The notes: a model not told the origin generated them from the sequence alone. Positions 1-7,653 are shown, counted from the stretch's first letter. The stretch is 10,685 nt of DNA from Bacteroidetes bacterium UBA6183 (GCA_002422865.1 DITN01000028.1:1707-12391), one strand, 5' to 3'. Numbers and translations are program-made.

Positions 1-829
1 CTAAAAACTCAACAGTTCCGGCACCGGTGTAATTACAAGCTTTGGCAACATTAACTGCAGCCTCACCCATAGCTTTTCTAATTTCAGGTGTTAAGCAGCT
101 TGATGGTGCTTCTTCCACCAATTTTTGGTGTCTGCGTTGTATGCTACATTCACGTTCAAAAAGGTAAACTATATTACCGAAGTTATCACCTAAAATTTGT
201 ATCTCAATATGTTTAGGAGAGCCCACATATTTTTCAATAAATACGGCATCATCGCCAAACGCAGATCGTGCTTCACCTTGGGCCATTTTTATTTGCTCTT
301 CAAATTCTTCTTCTTTTTCAACTACACGCATCCCTTTTCCGCCACCACCGGCCGATGCTTTAATTAATACAGGATAACCAATTGATGCCGCAATTTTTTT
401 CCCTTCTTCAATATCTCTTAAAGCTTCTTGTGTACCCGGTACCATTGGTACGCTGAACTTGGATACTGCTTGTTTTGCCCCAATTTTACTTCCCATGGTG
501 CGCATGGCATTACCTGTTGGACCAATAAAAGTAATTCCTGCAGCTGCAACCAGATCCGCAAAAACAGCATTCTCACTCAAAAATCCATATCCAGGGTGAA
601 TGGCATCAACGCCTAAATTTTTACACACTTCTAAAATAGTATCCATTTTAAGGTATGATTGAGATGATGCAGCAGGTCCAATACAAACAGCCTCATCAGC
701 ATAACGCACATGAAGTGCATTTCTATCAGCCTCACTATACACCGCAACCGTTTTAATTCCTAATTCTTTGGCTGTTCGCATTACACGTAATGCAATCTCG
801 CCACGGTTTGCTACTAATATTTTTTTCAT
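1..829 (-). CDS. accC: Biotin carboxylase (accC-type subunit of an acyl-CoA carboxylase), 5' part only
   Basis: The gene begins with ATG at 829 and runs off the left edge, leaving 276 visible codons of an expected 450-500. Biotin carboxylase uses ATP and bicarbonate to carboxylate biotin on its carrier protein, the first half-reaction of acetyl-CoA (or propionyl-CoA) carboxylase, in the cytoplasm. Visible signatures: the N-terminal KKILVANRGEIALRV (2-16), the HPGYGFLSEN block (78-87), the ATP-grasp glycine loop KASAGGGGKGM (157-167), the hinge FIEKY (197-201), ERECSIQRRHQK (225-236) and GAGTVEFL (269-276). By alignment from memory, K115, K157, H207, H234, K236 and E274 match the E. coli AccC ATP and bicarbonate residues. 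The rest of the ATP-grasp domain and the C-terminal domain lie outside the window, so a longer PccA-like or pyruvate-carboxylase-like alpha subunit cannot be excluded. A promoter box lies at 863-870. The gene follows the DUF5723-like gene after 58 bases with no clear terminator between. Confidence 0.93.
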   Translation of the reverse strand, partial: MKKILVANRGEIALRVMRTAKELGIKTVAVYSEADRNALHVRYADEAVCIGPAASSQSYLKMDTILEVCKNLGVDAIHPGYGFLSENAVFADLVAAAGITFIGPTGNAMRTMGSKIGAKQAVSKFSVPMVPGTQEALRDIEEGKKIAASIGYPVLIKASAGGGGKGMRVVEKEEEFEEQIKMAQGEARSAFGDDAVFIEKYVGSPKHIEIQILGDNFGNIVYLFERECSIQRRHQKLVEEAPSSCLTPEIRKAMGEAAVNVAKACNYTGAGTVEFL

Positions 830-862
830 GATTAATGTCTTGAATAAGTAATAAAGAGGGCG

Positions 863-870
863 CAAATATA
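863..870 (-). promoter_or_regulatory. Bacteroidota -7 promoter box for accC
   Basis: Read on the minus strand this is TATATTTG, a full match to TAnnTTTG. It would start RNA near 859 and leave a leader of about 30 bases before the ATG at 829. The expected -33 element is weak (GTTTAT near 891-896). The box is flanked by GGGC/GCCC arms (858-861 and 872-875), a partial dyad that could bind a regulator or be chance. Confidence 0.5.
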
Positions 871-887
871 TGCCCCTATATTATTTT

Positions 888-2252
888 CTAATAAACTTTT
901 AGCGGACGTTTTATTTCGTTAAATATAAGGTTTAAGCCCATACGGAAACTTAATACTTGAAACTGATCGGGGTTAAAATAAGCCAATACATTGTCTTGCA
1001 CCAAGTACCATTGTACTGGTCCCATTTTTAAAGACCAACCTAAACCTACATTAGCATAACTGTTACCAATGATGCTGTAGTTTGCAGTTAAGTGAAATCC
1101 ATCCCCAAATTTATGTGCATAGCTTAATGTGTATGCAGGCATAATTGAGCCTAATAAGTAACGACCTTGAATAATTGCACCAATCGTGTTGCGTTTATTT
1201 AAGTTGTAATTAGCGGTTAAATAAAAACGCCAAGGCATAAATGTGGTAAAGCTTTTATTGGTTACCGATGGTTTAAGTTGATTGAATAAACTATCAAAAT
1301 ATTCCTCTTGTTTTTGCCCGTTATCAAGCTGCTCTTTATTTAATCCGTTGGTTCTTACATCAACATCATTAATACCATAATTGTATACATTCTCGGTCCA
1401 ATTAATAAAACCGAAATCAACAACAGATGCGCCAACGGTTAAACGGTTGTTCACGTCATAAGTTACTCCTAAATCAATACCTGCTCCTAAATTACCTAAT
1501 GTGTATATATTGTCCTCATTAAACGAATGCTCATCATCGGTAGCATTTCGTCCGTTAATACTATCTGTTAATAATGGCAAGCTTGATGTGTTAATTACTC
1601 CTCCGGCTACAATACCAATTTCTTCGGTGGGTGTTTTGGGTTGATTCAGTTTTAGTTTAAGATCATTTGTTTGTGTAACTCCAATACCATGGTAAAGCTT
1701 AGCCCTTGCGCCAACGTTAAATCTATCGTAGTTACGCGACATGCTAAAACCTAACTCATTAAACGCAAGAGCTGTAACTGATGTGTTTGAAACATCCCAA
1801 GCACTGCCTGCATAATAATCGTTACCGTATGCCGTCAATCCAATAAATTCTTTTGAAATCCTTATGTTAGAAATTGTTCTTGTGTTTAGGTTAATGCCGT
1901 AATACCATTTTTTACTTTTAAAACGAACATAAAAAATTTCTATGTTCGTGGCAATATCAAACTCAATTTTATCACCTTTAAGGTTGTCGTAGAATTTGGG
2001 TATACTCAAATTGCTGTCGCTTCCAACACTATTTAAAATGGTTCTGGCATTAAACCCATTCATTATAAAGTTAAAACTAGTGTTTGCTATTACTCCAGGT
2101 ACACTAAAAGAAGTTGAGTATGTTGGAAGAATAGCAGGATTAATATAAGTTGCTTGATGAGTTGCGGTTAATGCCGGTAGCGTTGTTTCTATTTGCGCAA
2201 ACAAACCAAACGGTAATGTAACAAGTACAAGAATTTTAAAAACGTTTTTCAT
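888..2252 (-). CDS. DUF5723-like outer-membrane beta-barrel protein
   Basis: A 454-residue protein with a classical signal peptide: lysine near the start, a hydrophobic run at about 5-18, and a probable cleavage after LFAQ (residue 20). The mature part has alternating polar and hydrophobic strands rich in Tyr, Asn and Gly with short turns, and ends in a strand-like segment, as expected of an outer-membrane barrel. The NPA motif at 38-40 and the late block GLGWSLKMGPVQWY (403-416), followed by a LAYFNP-type segment (423-428), resemble DUF5723 proteins of Bacteroidota. DUF5723 proteins are barrels related in general style to FadL and PorV; their function is not established. The gene starts 22 bases after the lipoprotein gene stop, so the two are almost certainly cotranscribed. 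No promoter box is seen in that gap. The family call is from memory of sequence style, without a profile search. Confidence 0.8.
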   Translation of the reverse strand: MKNVFKILVLVTLPFGLFAQIETTLPALTATHQATYINPAILPTYSTSFSVPGVIANTSFNFIMNGFNARTILNSVGSDSNLSIPKFYDNLKGDKIEFDIATNIEIFYVRFKSKKWYYGINLNTRTISNIRISKEFIGLTAYGNDYYAGSAWDVSNTSVTALAFNELGFSMSRNYDRFNVGARAKLYHGIGVTQTNDLKLKLNQPKTPTEEIGIVAGGVINTSSLPLLTDSINGRNATDDEHSFNEDNIYTLGNLGAGIDLGVTYDVNNRLTVGASVVDFGFINWTENVYNYGINDVDVRTNGLNKEQLDNGQKQEEYFDSLFNQLKPSVTNKSFTTFMPWRFYLTANYNLNKRNTIGAIIQGRYLLGSIMPAYTLSYAHKFGDGFHLTANYSIIGNSYANVGLGWSLKMGPVQWYLVQDNVLAYFNPDQFQVLSFRMGLNLIFNEIKRPLKVY

Positions 2253-2274
2253 AATAAAGTCGGGTTAGGTTAAC

Positions 2275-3918
2275 TTATTTACTGCGATAGGTTATGTTGG
2301 TTCTTGCCCCAATTTTTACATTTACTTTATGGAAATCATAAACCCCAACATAAGGCAAATTACCCGGACTACTCTCTGGTGTGGTTAACTTTACCCGTAA
2401 TCTAAATCTGTTACCCTTTTTCAGGTTTTCGTATTGGGCTTTATTTATGGTATTAGTTATATTTACTTTGGTTGATTGAATAACTTCTCCCTGTGCATTA
2501 ACAGTTGCGGCTGCCATTAAATAAGCAGGTTTAAAAATACTGTCGATAAGTGTATTGGTTGTAGAGTCGTCAACGTATACTTGCACACTAGCATTTAATG
2601 GAATTCCGTTTATTATTTCAGATACAACCTCAGCCCAATTTACGGTTACTCCATTCGAATCCAGATCGGATAGTGTTCCTCCTAATCCGAATTCACCCTC
2701 TGATTCAATCGCGTAATTTAAAATCTTTACATCAACAGGTAAATCTAATATTGTTTCTTGTTTAATTGTAGTATTGTCATACAATACGTTTGCAATTGGA
2801 ACATCAGTTGAGTTGGCCGTAAATAAAACATCATAAACAATAGTTTGAGGTGCCATATTTAAAACATCATCAATGTTTGAATTTGTTTTATCAATAATGT
2901 ACTCGGTAATTTTGGTTTGATCTATGTTGGAAGTGTATCCTATGTTAAAGGTGTCTTTGAACAAATCAATCAGTATTGGAGTTTTAACGCCTGTTCCTGA
3001 AAGTACATATATTTCGATGATTTTTGCAGTGATAGGAAGGCCGAACGAATTAGTTATTTTCAACTTTATGGATGGATTTTCCACGAAAACGTTTCCCTCT
3101 AATTTGTTATCAAATAATCCAAGTTCACTGGTTTGTCTTAATTGGGAAATATCGAATTTACCAAAATAGCCTTCTAATCGTCTGTATTGGTTGATGGTTA
3201 ATCCTTGGCTAAAACTTATTTTATCGGTCAAATCAACACCGTTAGCTGGATTTCTGGTTATGTCAACTCCAAGTTCGTAAGCAAACACATTATATGTGCT
3301 GCCATTTTTTGTGAAATCAATTTCATAACCCTCTAAATTAATATTACGGTTAATTGCGGTTGGGGTAGATCCATTGTAAACAAATACGAAACTATCAATG
3401 TATGGTTGGCCATTTTTGCTAATACCAGGATAAGATATTTTTACTACAGTATTATGTTTAAAGCCAGAACTTACATTAAAATTCAATGTCCCTTGTTTAA
3501 TCAATACTCGTTCAATGCGCTGGTTGCCGCTAACATTTATGTTTATATCATTGGCAATGCTTTGATTAAATTTACCTGTAACCTCAAAATTAGGAATTTC
3601 TGTTGGTGGCATGATGGCATCAACAGAAAAATTGACATTCGGTAGTGTAACATACTGTCTTTGATCAACGCTATCTGCGCTAGAGAATTTTAGAATAATC
3701 TTCCCATCTGGTCCTGTAGTAACATCTAAGTCACCAGATAAATCATCCAACAAATCACTTAAAGTAACCGAGGCATTTATAAGTGGAGCCGCCATAGTTG
3801 GATTGGAGGTAACACCTTTTATGGATGATAGTTCATCTATAGTGTCTTCAAATTCTTTAATGCAAGATGTACTTAATAGGACAAATGCTGAAAATATTCC
3901 TAATGCAAGTTTTTTCAT
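2275..3918 (-). CDS. Uncharacterised lipoprotein of the envelope gene run
   Basis: I do not recognise the family. The frame is open back to a TTG at 3957, but the ATG at 3918 is preferred because it begins a proper lipoprotein signal (MKKLALGIFSAFVLLSTSC, residues 1-19) and because the TTG is part of a promoter-like box. The protein is 547 residues. The lipobox LSTSC has Ser rather than Leu at -3, a relaxed form tolerated in Bacteroidota. After the acceptor Cys19 comes IKEFEDTID, an acidic stretch resembling the lipoprotein surface-export signals known in this phylum; surface exposure is inference. The mature protein looks all-beta, with many Val/Ile/Thr strands, Asn/Asp turns and no catalytic motif. 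The DUF5723-like barrel follows after 22 bases, which suggests an outer-membrane lipoprotein and barrel pair. It could be an adhesin-like or structural surface protein. Confidence 0.8.
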   Translation of the reverse strand: MKKLALGIFSAFVLLSTSCIKEFEDTIDELSSIKGVTSNPTMAAPLINASVTLSDLLDDLSGDLDVTTGPDGKIILKFSSADSVDQRQYVTLPNVNFSVDAIMPPTEIPNFEVTGKFNQSIANDININVSGNQRIERVLIKQGTLNFNVSSGFKHNTVVKISYPGISKNGQPYIDSFVFVYNGSTPTAINRNINLEGYEIDFTKNGSTYNVFAYELGVDITRNPANGVDLTDKISFSQGLTINQYRRLEGYFGKFDISQLRQTSELGLFDNKLEGNVFVENPSIKLKITNSFGLPITAKIIEIYVLSGTGVKTPILIDLFKDTFNIGYTSNIDQTKITEYIIDKTNSNIDDVLNMAPQTIVYDVLFTANSTDVPIANVLYDNTTIKQETILDLPVDVKILNYAIESEGEFGLGGTLSDLDSNGVTVNWAEVVSEIINGIPLNASVQVYVDDSTTNTLIDSIFKPAYLMAAATVNAQGEVIQSTKVNITNTINKAQYENLKKGNRFRLRVKLTTPESSPGNLPYVGVYDFHKVNVKIGARTNITYRSK

Positions 3919-3954
3919 ATTGTATTCGGGTAACACTTCTGTTCTCCGAAGGTA

Positions 3955-3962
3955 CAAAATAT
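3955..3962 (-). promoter_or_regulatory. Possible internal -7 box for the lipoprotein gene
   Basis: On the minus strand this reads ATATTTTG, which differs from TAnnTTTG at the first two positions. It lies just past the stop codon of the upstream gene and 36 bases before the ATG at 3918, giving a leader of about 32 bases. No convincing -33 element is visible. It may be an internal promoter letting the lipoprotein and barrel genes be expressed apart from the first gene of the run. Confidence 0.25.
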
Positions 3963-3966
3963 TTAA

Positions 3967-6702
3967 TTACTTAAGCTTGTACACAAAAATATTATTCAGT
4001 TGATCTCCTCCTATCAAATAATTTCCTCTGTCCATCATTAAGTTAGCAGTATTAAACGGTGTCCAACCTTTAATTGGGAAATCAATATATAAGGCACCTT
4101 TCATGTTATACCAGTAATACTCCGATTGCTGTTTTTGGAAATTGGCCAGCATTACCTTTCCTACAGCATCAAGTGTAAAGTAGTTACGTTGCGGTATGGT
4201 GTCGTTGTGTGTTTTGCCTGCAATTTTCTTTAAATCGGAACCGTATAAAGCCCATGATGTTTGTGTTTCTGTTAAATAAAATTTGTTGTTAGTTACCAAG
4301 TCGTTTTGTGTAGTTATATGATTTAACGCTTCAAACTGATTAACAACTTTGGGTTCTCCAATAGTTTTGTATACAGAGTCTAGTGTTAGTTGGAGTATTT
4401 TTCCTGATGTATCAAAAGCATTAAAATTCAATACAGAACTATCTACATTAGTAACATATTCAAACAGATTAGCTGTAAGGGCAATGTTTAGTTTGATGTT
4501 TTTTCCTTTATTATCAAACAAACACAAGTTTCCTTTAATGTCTGTGGTGTAAACCATTCGTTTAACGCCTAGTTTAATTAATTGTATTGGTGCGTTGGCT
4601 TTGTGCTCCATTACCTTTGGCATCCAGCCCTGTAAAGGTTTTCCATTTAAAGCATAGCCCACAATTCTGTTGTTTTCCAGAGGAACAAAAAGCTGTAGGG
4701 TACTGTCATCATAAAAATCGGCAATAGTAATTGGCAATATGGCCTTACCAGGATAACGAATAGGGTAGTTGTATAAACTCACTCCCTTTGCATCAATTAA
4801 ATTGGCTTGCTTATCAGTACTGAATAAGTAACAAGATGAACCGTTCTTTTGTGCGTCTATTGTATGAAAGGTACCTATTAATTTTCCGTTTAGTTTACTA
4901 CGCCATATAAGGTTACCGTTGGTATTTAGGCAGTATAACGTGTTGTTAATATCTTGAACAAAAATCACATTTTGTTTCAGATCACTGTTGTAAACCACCT
5001 GAGGTGCGATATCAAAAATAGTATCTAATTTACTCGCCCAAAGCAGTTGTGTTTCGTTGGTGTTTACATTATTATACTTATATGATACTTGGGTGTAAAA
5101 TGCTTTATTGTTGGTGTTCGAGAATTGAATAGAAAAAAACTCGAACTTTTTAAAATCGTATTGGTAAGTATTAAGTGTGCTGAAAAATGAGTCGGTTACA
5201 AAATTGGTTGGAAGCAAAAAGTTGCGTGTTGGGCTTATAAAAATACTTACGTTATTGTTTACCGCAAGGTCACTTTCAAATGTTTTGTATTTTTCGTCAT
5301 TAGCCAATGTGTTACCCAATTTGTATTGGTCAATTATATATTTTAATGTGTTCACATCGTTTGCAAAAACAAAAATATCATCTAATTGAATGTAATACGG
5401 AGAGTAAATATGCTCCATTATTTCTCCATAATAAAGCTTTAAGAAGTTACCTAATTTGATGCGTTCTATTTCTATACCTTGGTGATAATAACTCACAGAA
5501 TCGGTTTCACCTTTTCTACTCATCGCTTGTATGATATTTTTTAAAGCAGCAGCCATACCAGCCGGATCTTTAAAACGAATAAAAGCTGTTAGGTTATTAT
5601 GAAAATCACTGCCGGCCGGTTCTGTCATCACTAACGAAGCCTCTCCGTCAATGTAATTCAGTATGCTTTGGGTAATGTCTATATCATAGCGGTTTTCAAC
5701 GCTGTCTGAGAAGCTTGTATACAAATCACCTTTTTTATGCACTTGTAAATACTCATTAAGTTCTGTATTAAATTTAAGATAATCGCTAAAGCCCATTTGA
5801 AAAGCCATAGCTGTATTTTTAGGCATGTACTTCTGTAATTGCAGCGGTTTGGGCGTTTGGTTTTTAAATAGGTCCAAAAACTGAAAAACCGAATCATCGG
5901 TAAAGGTTACTCCTGATAACTTAAACCGATCATCATTCAATTGCACATCCAACATAGTCCAGTTTGCAAAACCTTTTAAGTATGCCAAAATGTTGTAGTA
6001 TTCTGATTTGGTAAACAAGTTACCAAGAAGTGGAAGCTTCTGGTAATTAATAAACAAGTTTACATCTGCACTGGTTTCAGCCATAAGGTGCGCTTGGCTG
6101 AGCCCTTTTGTAGGGTTAGGTAAGTTGTATTTAAGTTTTCGTATACTTTCTTCAACCAATGAACCATCTGCTGCGCATAAAAGTAACTGGTCACGGTATG
6201 AAATGGTAAAGAGTGTATTTCCTTGTGCATCGGTAAAATCATACACAGGCGTTTTGTCAAAATTTCTGGGGGTAGCTTTAGCATTTAATTTTTTAGAAAG
6301 GAAATTTGCCACATCAGAAAGTTCTATAGGTTTGCCGGTTTCAACCACTGCCAATACGCCTAAATTATTGCTGATGTTATGTAATGATAAAGCAGTGGTG
6401 TTATCTTCTAGTATTTCTTTTAAATCATCATCATGGCTTATAATGTTAAAAGTTTCTTCAAGCTGTTTGTTTAATTTAGCCATTGCCGGATTGGCTTTTA
6501 AATCGGCCCAAAGTGTTGATTTACCTAGTAAATTCCATGATTTGTTAATGTCTTTAGTTTGTAAAATAATGTACGCATCTGCCGGTATCGCTTCAACTGC
6601 AGGTCTATTTTTTATTTTAATATTGTTTAAATAAAAATATATTGCGATGCCTGAAAACAGCGCTATGGTTGCTATTATACCTATTAATAAAGATCTATTC
6701 AT
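3967..6702 (-). CDS. Membrane-anchored DUF3352-like protein with C-terminal beta-propeller
   Basis: A 911-residue protein. The ATG at 6702 is chosen over an upstream in-frame TTG (6726) because that TTG is the last part of a TAAATTTG promoter box. One hydrophobic segment (about 4-25) anchors the protein. Basic residues follow the segment (K29, K31, R33), so topology is not decided by charge; a periplasmic body is my inference. Residues about 38-540 resemble DUF3352-type proteins, opening with IPADAYIILQT (39-49) and containing repeated alpha/beta units. Residues about 550-911 have recurring short blocks typical of PQQ-like or WD-like propellers: LYCLNTNGNLIW, NLIDAKGVSLY, IVGYALNGKPL, LCLFDNKGK and YYWYNMKGALY. 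No enzyme active site is evident. Propellers of this kind often bind proteins, as BamB does. The lipoprotein gene follows after 48 bases and the barrel gene after that, suggesting a joint envelope role. The molecular function is unknown. Confidence 0.8.
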   Translation of the reverse strand: MNRSLLIGIIATIALFSGIAIYFYLNNIKIKNRPAVEAIPADAYIILQTKDINKSWNLLGKSTLWADLKANPAMAKLNKQLEETFNIISHDDDLKEILEDNTTALSLHNISNNLGVLAVVETGKPIELSDVANFLSKKLNAKATPRNFDKTPVYDFTDAQGNTLFTISYRDQLLLCAADGSLVEESIRKLKYNLPNPTKGLSQAHLMAETSADVNLFINYQKLPLLGNLFTKSEYYNILAYLKGFANWTMLDVQLNDDRFKLSGVTFTDDSVFQFLDLFKNQTPKPLQLQKYMPKNTAMAFQMGFSDYLKFNTELNEYLQVHKKGDLYTSFSDSVENRYDIDITQSILNYIDGEASLVMTEPAGSDFHNNLTAFIRFKDPAGMAAALKNIIQAMSRKGETDSVSYYHQGIEIERIKLGNFLKLYYGEIMEHIYSPYYIQLDDIFVFANDVNTLKYIIDQYKLGNTLANDEKYKTFESDLAVNNNVSIFISPTRNFLLPTNFVTDSFFSTLNTYQYDFKKFEFFSIQFSNTNNKAFYTQVSYKYNNVNTNETQLLWASKLDTIFDIAPQVVYNSDLKQNVIFVQDINNTLYCLNTNGNLIWRSKLNGKLIGTFHTIDAQKNGSSCYLFSTDKQANLIDAKGVSLYNYPIRYPGKAILPITIADFYDDSTLQLFVPLENNRIVGYALNGKPLQGWMPKVMEHKANAPIQLIKLGVKRMVYTTDIKGNLCLFDNKGKNIKLNIALTANLFEYVTNVDSSVLNFNAFDTSGKILQLTLDSVYKTIGEPKVVNQFEALNHITTQNDLVTNNKFYLTETQTSWALYGSDLKKIAGKTHNDTIPQRNYFTLDAVGKVMLANFQKQQSEYYWYNMKGALYIDFPIKGWTPFNTANLMMDRGNYLIGGDQLNNIFVYKLK

Positions 6703-6723
6703 TTTTGAGTAGTGATCGTTTAT

Positions 6724-6731
6724 CAAATTTA
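6724..6731 (-). promoter_or_regulatory. -7 promoter box for the envelope gene run
   Basis: On the minus strand this is TAAATTTG, a full TAnnTTTG match. RNA would start near 6720, leaving about 18 bases before the ATG at 6702. No good -33 TTTG is visible at the expected distance. The box sits in the 83-base divergent gap shared with the DUF423 gene. Confidence 0.5.
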
Positions 6732-6785
6732 GTTGGTTTAAAAGCTTGTTAGCATTGGTTTTTACACAGGTTAATTGTTAAACAT

Positions 6786-7259
6786 ATGACAAACTCTACA
6801 CTTCAAAAACAACTTATTCAAACAGGAGCAGCCTTTGCAGGCCTTGCTGTTATTGCCGGAGCATTTGGTTCGCATGCCATTAAAGAGAAACTTGATTCGG
6901 CTAATTATGACATTTACCAAACAGCTGTAGAGTACCAATTTTACCATGCGTTGGCACTATTTGCAATAGGTGTTGGCATGCGAAGAGTTAAAGAAAATGT
7001 GGCGAAAGTAGCATTCACATTATTTGTGTTAGGTATTATATTTTTTAGCGGAAGCCTATACTTATTATCAACAAGTGTAATATGGGCTAAAGAACGTATT
7101 GGTTGGTTTGGCGTGGTGGCACCGGTTGGTGGAGTGAGTTTTGTGGTAGGTTGGGCTTATTTGGCTTGGATGGGTTTTAAGCCAAGTACAAGTTCACAAT
7201 CGGCCGAAAAGGTGCAAGAAATGCAGCGTAGAAAGAAACATACTTTTGAGGAAAAATAA
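6786..7259 (+). CDS. DUF423 family small inner-membrane protein
   Basis: A 157-residue protein with four predicted membrane helices (about 11-29, 51-66, 74-95 and 108-130), matching the DUF423 (YgdD-like) family of unknown function. Family signatures seen are GAFGSHAIKEKL (25-36), YQFYHALALFAIG (50-62), FFSGSLYLL (86-94) and the glycine-rich VAPVGGVSFVVGWAYLAW (111-128). DUF423 proteins are usually about 120-130 residues; this one has an extra charged tail (about 132-157, rich in Lys, Arg, Gln and Glu) that should be cytoplasmic or peripheral. The ATG at 6786 is the natural start. No strong plus-strand promoter is seen; TAGCATTG at 6750-6757 is one mismatch from the consensus. The gene diverges from the envelope run and converges on the division gene with 6 bases between stops. 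No terminator lies right behind it. Confidence 0.9.
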   Translation: MTNSTLQKQLIQTGAAFAGLAVIAGAFGSHAIKEKLDSANYDIYQTAVEYQFYHALALFAIGVGMRRVKENVAKVAFTLFVLGIIFFSGSLYLLSTSVIWAKERIGWFGVVAPVGGVSFVVGWAYLAWMGFKPSTSSQSAEKVQEMQRRKKHTFEEK

Positions 7260-7265
7260 ATAGGG

Positions 7266-7568
7266 TTAGTTGATGGAGTCCTTTTTTACGAATACAAAAA
7301 CGTCTTCGTCTTCTTTTTTCATCAAATATTTTTCGCGCGCAAATTTTTCTAGATTTTTATCACTGGTAAAAAGATCGTCACGCTGTTTTTTAGCATCTTC
7401 AATTTGCTGCTGATAAAACTTGTGTTCTGCTTTAACCTTGTTATATTGTTTTCTAAGTTTATACTGGTCAATCATGTTATTTCTATCCGAAAAAAATAAC
7501 AAAGCTACAAATGCCATCGAGGCAATAATGTATTTGTTGGTAATAAGTTTGGTCCAGTTAAACTTCAT
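7266..7568 (-). CDS. FtsB/DivIC-type septum formation initiator
   Basis: A 100-residue bitopic membrane protein. It has a short N-terminus, one membrane helix (about 11-27), a coiled-coil stretch rich in Lys, Gln and Glu (about 34-68), and the late block NLEKFAREKYLMKKEDEDV (72-90) typical of this family. FtsB (about 103 residues in E. coli) joins FtsL and FtsQ in the divisome at the inner membrane and helps activate septal wall synthesis. The ATG at 7568 is chosen over an in-frame TTG at 7586, because that TTG lies in AT-rich palindromic DNA upstream of the promoter box and would add only six non-family residues. Neighbouring eno and ftsB-like genes are common in bacteria, which supports the call. 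A terminator (7654-7696) and a private promoter box indicate separate transcription from eno. Confidence 0.88.
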   Translation of the reverse strand: MKFNWTKLITNKYIIASMAFVALLFFSDRNNMIDQYKLRKQYNKVKAEHKFYQQQIEDAKKQRDDLFTSDKNLEKFAREKYLMKKEDEDVFVFVKKDSIN

Positions 7569-7573
7569 AGGTT

Positions 7574-7581
7574 CAAAATTA
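7574..7581 (-). promoter_or_regulatory. -7 promoter box for the ftsB-like gene
   Basis: On the minus strand this reads TAATTTTG, a full TAnnTTTG match. It ends only 5 bases before the ATG at 7568, so RNA would begin about 0-3 bases before the start codon and the mRNA would be nearly leaderless. No -33 TTTG is evident. Confidence 0.45.
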
Positions 7582-7596
7582 AACAATTAATTGTTT
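7581..7596. repeat. Perfect 16-base palindrome beside the ftsB-like promoter
   Basis: The sequence AAACAATTAATTGTTT equals its own reverse complement. It shares its edge base (7581) with the -7 box and fills the spacer toward the -33 region, a position typical of a repressor operator. It is entirely AT-rich apart from one C and one G, so chance in a low-GC genome is a fair alternative. Confidence 0.4.
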
Positions 7597-7653
7597 GCTA
7601 TTTTAAATGATGTAAACACACAAAATCAAGGTGACCAAGATTGTTAACATCAC

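Noticed and set aside
6125..6634. A 169-codon plus-strand frame
   Set aside because: It lies entirely opposite the well-supported envelope propeller gene, shows no recognisable motifs, and looks like a low-complexity mirror of the real coding strand.
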